Assembly: GCF_001306175.1 (NCBI RefSeq)
Contig: NZ_LGKN01000003.1
Coordinates: 62,001 to 126,000, forward strand
Direction: 5' to 3'
DNA from: Ardenticatena maritima
Lineage (GTDB): Bacteria > Chloroflexota > Anaerolineae > Ardenticatenales > Ardenticatenaceae
Length of the DNA: 64,000 nucleotides
This document shows, in pieces, positions 58,383 to 64,000 of this stretch. Made by a program: the position numbers and the translations under genes. Position 1 is the first letter of the stretch, and each line of letters opens with the position of its first letter. Under the pieces are notes generated by a model. It was not told the origin of the DNA. It saw only the letters and a list, made by a program, of their open reading frames with translations, and searched no databases.

Positions 58383-61300
58383 AGAATTAGAGGTAGTTGG
58401 TTCAATTTCTGCAATACTTCGCCAGCCATCGTCGAACATGAAGTGATTAGCGTAGGCTGCAGGATTTGGTATGCAGTAAATACGGTAATTTTCACTTTCA
58501 GCTTGTTCAACTACGTACAGCCAGAATTTATCGCCTAGTTTTTGCGCTTTTTCAAATTGAGTTTTTGATAAAGTAACATATTGCCCATTCCATTTACCTG
58601 ATAAAGACTTGACTTCAATATAGCGCACTATATTCCCTTCTTTATCCTTAGAAAGAATATCGTACCCGGGATGAGTATGAGGCATTGATTCTGGAATACG
58701 CCCCGCATTCTTCTCAAAGTCTAAAACCCGCTGAATGCCGGCTTGATCTATCCGCTTTCTATGTTCTTGGCTTATGCTTGGAGAATCTTCTGTTGTGAGT
58801 GCTGCAGATTCATCAGAGTGAATGACATAGCTCCTGAGTACCATACGTGTAGATTGGCGATGGCGGGATGAATTTTTCTTTTTTGAATATTTTTCAGTAA
58901 GCGGGAAGTCGTATGCTTTTCTAGTTTTTGGGGGTGCCTGATGTTTTTCTTCATTCAGATTTTCAGCAGGGTTGGATTTGATAGATTCGTCCAAAAGAGT
59001 ATCAGCAGGAGTGTTATGTGTTTGAGTACTCTCGGGAGGATATATCGTCTCAATAAACCTATCCTCACCTAATGTATTAATAGCCTCAACATTCTTCGTC
59101 ACTTGGGTAGGTATCTCTCCTAAGGGAGCATAGTATAATTCATCAAGTGTTCTTTGGGCTTCCTTAAAAGTTTTTGCAGCGAGTACGTCTTTAAATGCTG
59201 ACGCCAAAAGTCCTGGGTCTCCATCTGCAAGTAAGGCTAGAGCCAATTCGCGGGCTAAGGGTAGGTAAGGATATTCCCTATTTTGTGGTGTAAAAAGAAG
59301 CAAGTTGTCTTTTTCAATATAAAGAGCAGATATTGTCTCTGGATTACTTATGATTTCACGATTAAAAGCTTGCAATCGATATCGAATTTTTAATAATGCA
59401 ACAGATTGACAGCGTAAAGTATCTAAACGAAGCAGTTGTTTCTCACGGATATCTTTATCTGCAGATGCTACTATCCGCTGGAAAAGGAGGCGGCGAGTCC
59501 GAATGATCTCGGTCAATTCGAGATCATCAACTCTTTGTTCACATTCAACAATTTGTACTTGAACAGCCTCTCTGAGTAATCGAACCCCCGCAGCCGTTAA
59601 AGCTTTGCGTGTATTCAGGGGGGGGATAACAATGTTCCCTTTCAAAAAATCATTAAATTTATTTGCAAGACCGTGCTGGTCTTCTATGAAAATCCAACTT
59701 GGCTGATATAAAATTCGTTGGTTGTTGGGAACACATTTGATTGTTTGCAAGGTTTTAAGTGCTTGGCTTACAATGTTTTCGTTTTCATTTTCTAATGCTT
59801 CGTTGAGCATGATCCAGCAATGCCAAAGCACAGTATGTGCTTCCTCGTCTAGAGGTATATTTCTGGAGCCAAATTCTTCCGAAATTTCTTGTAATACCTT
59901 TAAAGCATCTTCCCACGTGGGATGCTCTTTTACCCCGATTTTCTCTAGAAAATCATTGATTTGACGAAGGTTTGACTCGAGCTGCTTTCTATAACGTCCA
60001 AAATTATGTTGTTGCCAAAAAACTTCATCAGGCCTGTAATATGCTCCATCAGACCAGAGACATTTTGTTCCTTGTAGTTTTTTAATGTTAGGGTCATTGG
60101 TCTTGGAATTTAAGAAATTGTAAATTTCTTTATGAGGTTTTTTTTGTCGCTCAATGCAATGCAGTAAGTGATTGACAACCAATTCTGTGGGTGGAACATG
60201 TTGAACGCCCAAAAACTTAAGGAAATTACTAGCCTCATTTTGAACTGCCCTAGATAAGCCTAGAAATAGCGCTTGGCTCTCGAAAAGGTATTTCTGATAT
60301 ACAGCATATAATTCATCAGGCTTGTACCATTGGTCAATTTTCCCTTCAGCCGGAAGCCAAGCGATTCGTTTAAGTTTCTCTAGTTTTTGCTTCGTTACTT
60401 CATTGGCTGTTTGATAATATTGGTCTAAAAATCCTACAATGAGTTCGATTTGTTTCACGGATTCAGGACTATAGTGTCTCGAAGAAATTTCGTCGATTTT
60501 CTTCAAAAGATCGTCAATTCGCGGTTTATCTGCCACACCCAACCACCGGTACAGGTCCTCAATTGGTTCACTAGGCGGATTTTCAAGAAGAGCGTAGGGT
60601 GTAGAGTCACCAAGACACTTGCGCACGTCGGCATTAGGGAAGTAACATTCAGTAGCTGGATAAGAACGTCCGTCCGAACACTCTATAAGAGGAATCTGTG
60701 CTAGGATATCCCGGGCACTTGGATTTTCTTTTAACTCTCCAAGATGATGGGCTAAAAGACGCACTGCAGCGCGGCGCTTTTCGTGGGGGATATCATCTTT
60801 TAATGCTTCTGGAAGAAATTTAGTGGCATATGTAAGAAAATCAAGTTCTTGCACACCCAAATCACGTAAAAAATCGTAGCGCATACCAATAGCATGAAGA
60901 TCAACCACATCGGCAAGACCAATCGGATCCTTAAAGTTACCTGGTAATGCAAGATCTGCTAGTCGTCGCAAATTCTTCCCACTGGGAAACATAGGGATTT
61001 GCTTGAAAGATTTTTTGAGATTTTTATCTTGCAAAACAATATCTCGTCGTTTTTCGAACCATTGTAAAATTTGATCGATTGGTAGATGCCGTTGCGCCCA
61101 AAGATGTTCTAGAAATTGAGAATCCATTTCTTGTAAAAGTTTCACTGCTACTCTGGCAGTAAATGGAGGACAGAGGTGGCGAAGAGGCTTAAACGCTTCC
61201 TCTGAAGATAAAAAAACAATATCTGGGCATAGACGTTTAAAAAGGTTTATCGTCTCCTCATCACTTTGATAAATGTCTTTGCAAGGCCAAAGAGATCCAT

Positions 61301-62837
61301 CATCACCTGGGGCGAGTGGCAGAGATTTGATTCTTTCAGAAAATTCAGGTTGATGCTTTAACAGAAGGGCTATTTCCGACCATAAAGCCTCGAGGTATTC
61401 TTTTTGGGCTAGCGCAGGGGGGAGTTCGTTAGGCTTGATACGCTGTATAAAACCTAACTCTTGAAATTTTTCATATATTGCTCTGATATCCAACTTATGT
61501 ATTTTGATTTCACGAAGTAACGATTGGTATGGGCGTAGAATTTCGTTTACAATTTTGAAACCTAAGGCTTCGAGCACTGGTATTGCTTTAGATTCCTCTT
61601 TTTGTGAGAGAAAATATGCTTCTTTTGGAAGAACCCATTGCTTTTGTGTAGTGTAGATAACTCGTTCTTTGGCTAGGGATTCACGTGCGTATTCCCAGAA
61701 TGCCTTTAGGGTAGGCTCGCCAGAGCATTTATTTTGCAAAAAAACTTCCCGAACCTTTTTCAAAAGTGCCCAAAATTTTTCGGGGCCAAGGATCTGAGGT
61801 AGTTGCTTAATGGCATCACCAAATGTCTGAGCAGCGGCCCGGAGAGCTGCTCTGTTCCACTCCGATTGGTAATCGTTTTCCAAAATAATACGTTTGCGGT
61901 CATTGGTAGTGTAAAAGTCAGCGTTAATATGGAATGGGAGCCCTGCATTATAGGTAGTAGGTAAATAGGCATATACCAAACCTTTTTCTAAGGATGCATC
62001 TGAGACAGCTAATGTTACTTTTGAAGAACGTTTGTCTTCAATTTGTTTATATTTTTGTTTTAAATTTACAGATTCTTCGGTGAAGTCTCCTTGAAATAGA
62101 TACCAAATTCGATCATTCTCTGGGGCACCCTCACTTACGATCATTTGACCGTCTAGATGAATCTTTTCAAACGTGCGTACAAGTTGGCCATTGTAAAGAA
62201 TCGAAAGCTTCTTAAGATGCTTAAGAAACAAAATAGCCTCAGGAAGGAAGGATTCTAACTCTTGGCGAAATCGCTGTGGTCCATCTGGGGGGACAGATTC
62301 AACACGTAAGGAACTCCGTAAATGAGATCCTTTTTCATATGCCCATGGCAAGATGAAGCGAGTTCTTGGTAAATGTCCTTTTTGGCATGTGGTGCATCCA
62401 CCACATGCCATAATACGTTTCTCTTCGGGATTATCCTCGCGGATTTTCCAGTGTCGCCCTGCAGAGATAAGCTCTGGATAATCGGTAATCTGGTAAACAG
62501 CGATAAAGCCAATACCAAAAGCGCCAATGGTATCTTGTTGCCAGCGTTTGTCTCCTGAAGCCACAGAACGAAAACGATGAAAGTCACATTTATAGCCTCG
62601 TTCCTTTTTCCAAAGACATATTTCTTCTTCCGCATGACCACAATCGCTGAACACACTATCATTATCTACGATAAGTGCTTTATCCGTAATATCAAAAGAC
62701 AGAGATGTCGCACGCGCGTCATCTGCATTCTGAATCAATTCACTGGCTAGAGTGCGATACCCTTGCAAATCGCGCAGTTTTGCACCAATGAAACCCAAAT
62801 AGTCAACAGAGCGAGATAAGGGCCGATCTGCAGTCAT
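58377..62837 (-). CDS. Sacsin-like GHKL ATPase with C-terminal DUF3883
   Basis: A 1486-aa protein. The N-terminus is a GHKL/Hsp90-type ATPase as in sacsin: ELIQNADDAR (33-42), IVDNDSVF (about 56-63) and IGAFGIGF (104-111) form the N, G1 and G2 boxes. Cysteines at 145, 148 and 151 (CGGCTTC) look metal-binding and are an unusual insertion. A long helical middle without known motifs follows. Near 1389-1475 GYDILSKD, YIEVKSLSG and FWLYVVE match DUF3883, which has a PD-(D/E)XK-like core (D...ExK). Sacsin-type ATPases with DUF3883 recur in defence islands. It runs toward the helicase operon with a separate promoter. AAGGAGAAGG precedes the ATG at 62837; an earlier ATG at 62864 overlaps that site. 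Confidence 0.85.
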   Translation of the reverse strand: MTADRPLSRSVDYLGFIGAKLRDLQGYRTLASELIQNADDARATSLSFDITDKALIVDNDSVFSDCGHAEEEICLWKKERGYKCDFHRFRSVASGDKRWQQDTIGAFGIGFIAVYQITDYPELISAGRHWKIREDNPEEKRIMACGGCTTCQKGHLPRTRFILPWAYEKGSHLRSSLRVESVPPDGPQRFRQELESFLPEAILFLKHLKKLSILYNGQLVRTFEKIHLDGQMIVSEGAPENDRIWYLFQGDFTEESVNLKQKYKQIEDKRSSKVTLAVSDASLEKGLVYAYLPTTYNAGLPFHINADFYTTNDRKRIILENDYQSEWNRAALRAAAQTFGDAIKQLPQILGPEKFWALLKKVREVFLQNKCSGEPTLKAFWEYARESLAKERVIYTTQKQWVLPKEAYFLSQKEESKAIPVLEALGFKIVNEILRPYQSLLREIKIHKLDIRAIYEKFQELGFIQRIKPNELPPALAQKEYLEALWSEIALLLKHQPEFSERIKSLPLAPGDDGSLWPCKDIYQSDEETINLFKRLCPDIVFLSSEEAFKPLRHLCPPFTARVAVKLLQEMDSQFLEHLWAQRHLPIDQILQWFEKRRDIVLQDKNLKKSFKQIPMFPSGKNLRRLADLALPGNFKDPIGLADVVDLHAIGMRYDFLRDLGVQELDFLTYATKFLPEALKDDIPHEKRRAAVRLLAHHLGELKENPSARDILAQIPLIECSDGRSYPATECYFPNADVRKCLGDSTPYALLENPPSEPIEDLYRWLGVADKPRIDDLLKKIDEISSRHYSPESVKQIELIVGFLDQYYQTANEVTKQKLEKLKRIAWLPAEGKIDQWYKPDELYAVYQKYLFESQALFLGLSRAVQNEASNFLKFLGVQHVPPTELVVNHLLHCIERQKKPHKEIYNFLNSKTNDPNIKKLQGTKCLWSDGAYYRPDEVFWQQHNFGRYRKQLESNLRQINDFLEKIGVKEHPTWEDALKVLQEISEEFGSRNIPLDEEAHTVLWHCWIMLNEALENENENIVSQALKTLQTIKCVPNNQRILYQPSWIFIEDQHGLANKFNDFLKGNIVIPPLNTRKALTAAGVRLLREAVQVQIVECEQRVDDLELTEIIRTRRLLFQRIVASADKDIREKQLLRLDTLRCQSVALLKIRYRLQAFNREIISNPETISALYIEKDNLLLFTPQNREYPYLPLARELALALLADGDPGLLASAFKDVLAAKTFKEAQRTLDELYYAPLGEIPTQVTKNVEAINTLGEDRFIETIYPPESTQTHNTPADTLLDESIKSNPAENLNEEKHQAPPKTRKAYDFPLTEKYSKKKNSSRHRQSTRMVLRSYVIHSDESAALTTEDSPSISQEHRKRIDQAGIQRVLDFEKNAGRIPESMPHTHPGYDILSKDKEGNIVRYIEVKSLSGKWNGQYVTLSKTQFEKAQKLGDKFWLYVVEQAESENYRIYCIPNPAAYANHFMFDDGWRSIAEIEPTTSNSE

Positions 62838-62890
62838 AGTCTTCCTTCTCCTTAATAATTGCAACTATTTGTCTAGATTCGGGGATCTGC

Positions 62891-63373
62891 TCACTGCAAG
62901 TAAAATCCCACATACTCGCGCACTTCCCCCAGTTCTCTGTCAAAGTCCAGGCGGCCTTCTCGGCGGGGATTGCCCTGCGCGTCCACCAAGGGGTCGGCGG
63001 CCAGAGCGACCAGGTGGAGCACCTCGCCGGGGGGCGGGGGCGGCGCAGGCCGGTCCACCAGGCGCAGAAAGCCGTAGTCCAGGCAGAGCGGGGCCTTGCG
63101 GTCGGGCAGCGCGGCGAACTCCCAGGGCAGGGCGTCGGCCGCTTCGTCCGCGTCCAGGAGCAAAAGCCCGTCGGGGTCCGCGTCCAGGCGTTCCAGCAGG
63201 GCTTGGCCGCCCAGGGCGCGGAAAAGCGCCAGCCCAGGCGTGTTTGTATCGTCATCGTGCTGAAAGGTTTGCAGGTCTGGCAGCGCGCTCAGTGGCGTCT
63301 CGGCGACAGTCTGGTCGTCCAGCGTGGTGCGTACAACGCCTTGCCAGGTGCGCAGGCGGAGCAGAACGGCCAT
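62891..63373 (-). pseudogene. CHAT-domain protein gene truncated at the island edge
   Basis: A 160-aa product that keeps only the first part of a CHAT (caspase-like) protein. DADEAADALPWEFAAL followed by PLCLDYGFLRLVDRP and LHLVALAADPLVDAQGNPRREGRLDFDRELGEVREY matches the start of CHAT domains, in which the catalytic His and Cys come another 100 or more residues later. Here the reading frame stops ten codons after the GC-rich sequence ends. The gene is thus cut by the island. GAGGG lies before the ATG at 63373. Intact CHAT proteins act as proteases or scaffolds in stress or cell-death responses. Full-length versions of a shorter, non-catalytic protein cannot be excluded. Confidence 0.6.
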
Positions 63374-63521
63374 GAGCATCCCTCACGTGTCGGTCGAATA
63401 TAGCGCGGTGATAAGGCAACTATACGCCAGCGTTGAATGGGCGTCAATCTGTTGGGGCGGGGGCGTGTTGGGTGGTGATGTGTTGCCTCGATATACTCCT
63501 CTTCACTTCAATGCCCCCTCC

Positions 63522-63731
63522 TCAAAGCCTTCTCAATCTCGCGCTGGAAAGCTCGATGGCGGGGGAAACGCTCGCGAATAGTGCGTATTCCATGAGTGTG
63601 AGGTGCTGGCGTGCAAGGTCCACAGCCAGAGCTGCTCCACGTTGGGCGATAACGCCTTGCGTGGTTGTCCGGAAAGGAGCACCAGGAAGAAAGAGTGCAC
63701 CAATGCTTGGTCGCTGCTGTTGCTGCTCCAG
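63522..63731 (-). pseudogene. Short coding-like relic of unknown family
   Basis: A stop-to-stop frame of 69 codons without an ATG near its beginning. The deduced residues (GALFLPGAPFRTTTQGVIAQRG, VDLARQHLTLMEYALFASVSP in part) look like real protein, and the LARQHLTLMEYALF part recalls the first helix of RasGEF-type domains. It lies between a secreted-protein gene and the truncated CHAT gene, so it may be debris. The rest of the gap (63374-63521) shows nothing clear. Confidence 0.25.
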
Positions 63732-63766
63732 CTAAGCACATCCTTCTCGGCAACGCCGGCATGCAT

Positions 63767-64000
63767 TTACCGTTCACAGCCAATCCCGTCATGGTCGCCG
63801 TCGAAACGGTGGGGGTCGGGTGGTAAGACGCGAAAACGCCGATAGGGAATGTCGCCGCAATCCAAATCCGGGGGCGGTGGTGGAATGCAGACATCCGGAT
63901 ACGAGGGATCGCATTGATTCGCCGGGGGCGGCGGTGGCGGCGCGGGCGGGATGGGTGTGGGCGGTGGGACCGGGGTGGGCGGCGTCGCCCAAAGACCGCG
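63767..64000 (-). CDS. Secreted protein with excalibur-type C-terminus, partial
   Basis: The last 77 codons of a gene that continues beyond the window edge. A proline-rich linker (PPTPVPPPTPIPPAPPPP region) leads to CDPSYPDVCIPPPPPDLDCGDIP and ends with HRFDGDHDGIGCER. The final DxDxDGxGCE is the excalibur motif, an extracellular calcium-binding module that often ends secreted thermonuclease-like proteins. Four cysteines may form disulfides. The catalytic part is outside the window, so the enzyme identity is unknown. No ATG is in view. Confidence 0.75.
   Translation of the reverse strand, partial: RGLWATPPTPVPPPTPIPPAPPPPPPANQCDPSYPDVCIPPPPPDLDCGDIPYRRFRVLPPDPHRFDGDHDGIGCER

Noticed and set aside
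62838-63521. Direct repeat of the tRNA-Asp 3' end as an attachment site
   Set aside because: By eye no stretch matching the T-arm and acceptor end of tRNA-Asp was found near the right edge.

Overview
The window is a stretch of bacterial chromosome, most likely from a member of the Chloroflexota (an Ardenticatenia-like thermophile is my best guess, at low confidence). The reasons are high GC, an archaeal-type isopentenyl phosphate kinase, a glucosyl-3-phosphoglycerate synthase fused to universal-stress domains, many GAF-rich signalling proteins, and a Liv-type transporter operon with embedded CoA ligases. About 40 genes can be supported, plus one tRNA. There is no CRISPR array, no transposase and no rRNA.

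Region 1 (1-15.2 kb) is housekeeping and metabolism: the tail of a MinD/ParA-like ATPase, a sugar nucleotidyltransferase, a NUDIX hydrolase, a probable glucosylglycerate pair (USP-GpgS fusion plus histidine-phosphatase-family GpgP candidate), a secreted metzincin protease, DUF4230, tandem rhodanese, YgfZ/GcvT-like and NhaA proteins, a cupin, an alpha/beta hydrolase, and a forward cluster of metallo-beta-lactamase fold hydrolase, flavin reductase, a small unknown protein and tryptophanase. Region 2 (15.2-23.3 kb, minus strand) is signalling: an HD-GYP multi-GAF protein with a response regulator, then a LuxR-type regulator with a hybrid-sensor-like histidine kinase and a DUF2236 oxygenase. Region 3 (23.5-31.7 kb, minus) is one transporter operon, livG / acyl-CoA synthetase / livH / livM / substrate-binding lipoprotein / livF / PaaK-like ligase, behind a strong sigma-70-type promoter. 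It looks like a system that imports carboxylic or amino acids and activates them with CoA. Region 4 (31.9-40.2 kb) holds a homoisocitrate-type dehydrogenase, a sucrase-ferredoxin-like protein, nth, mfd, ipk, an RseP-like protease and tRNA-Asp(GTC).

Region 5 (about 40.2-62.9 kb) is the notable part. The sequence becomes clearly AT-richer just after tRNA-Asp and stays so until it stops abruptly inside a CHAT-protein gene, which is cut short at the far edge. The island encodes a composite anti-invader system: a DrmD-like SNF2 helicase, an adenine DNA methylase, a small PD-(D/E)XK-like nuclease candidate, an orphan methylase C-terminus, a 1440-aa SF1 helicase with helical repeats, a 1700-aa DUF1998-type SF2 helicase with a Vsr/DUF559-like C-terminus, and a convergent 1486-aa sacsin-like ATPase with a DUF3883 nuclease-like end. 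It shares parts with class 1 DISARM and with Druantia (DruE) but matches neither. Within it, an even more AT-rich cassette of about 1.65 kb has replaced the specificity half of the methylase and added the nuclease candidate, stranding the original C-terminal third as a separate frame.

Region 6 (62.9-64.0 kb) holds the truncated CHAT gene, a short coding-like relic, and the C-terminus of a secreted protein with an excalibur-type calcium-binding motif that runs off the window.
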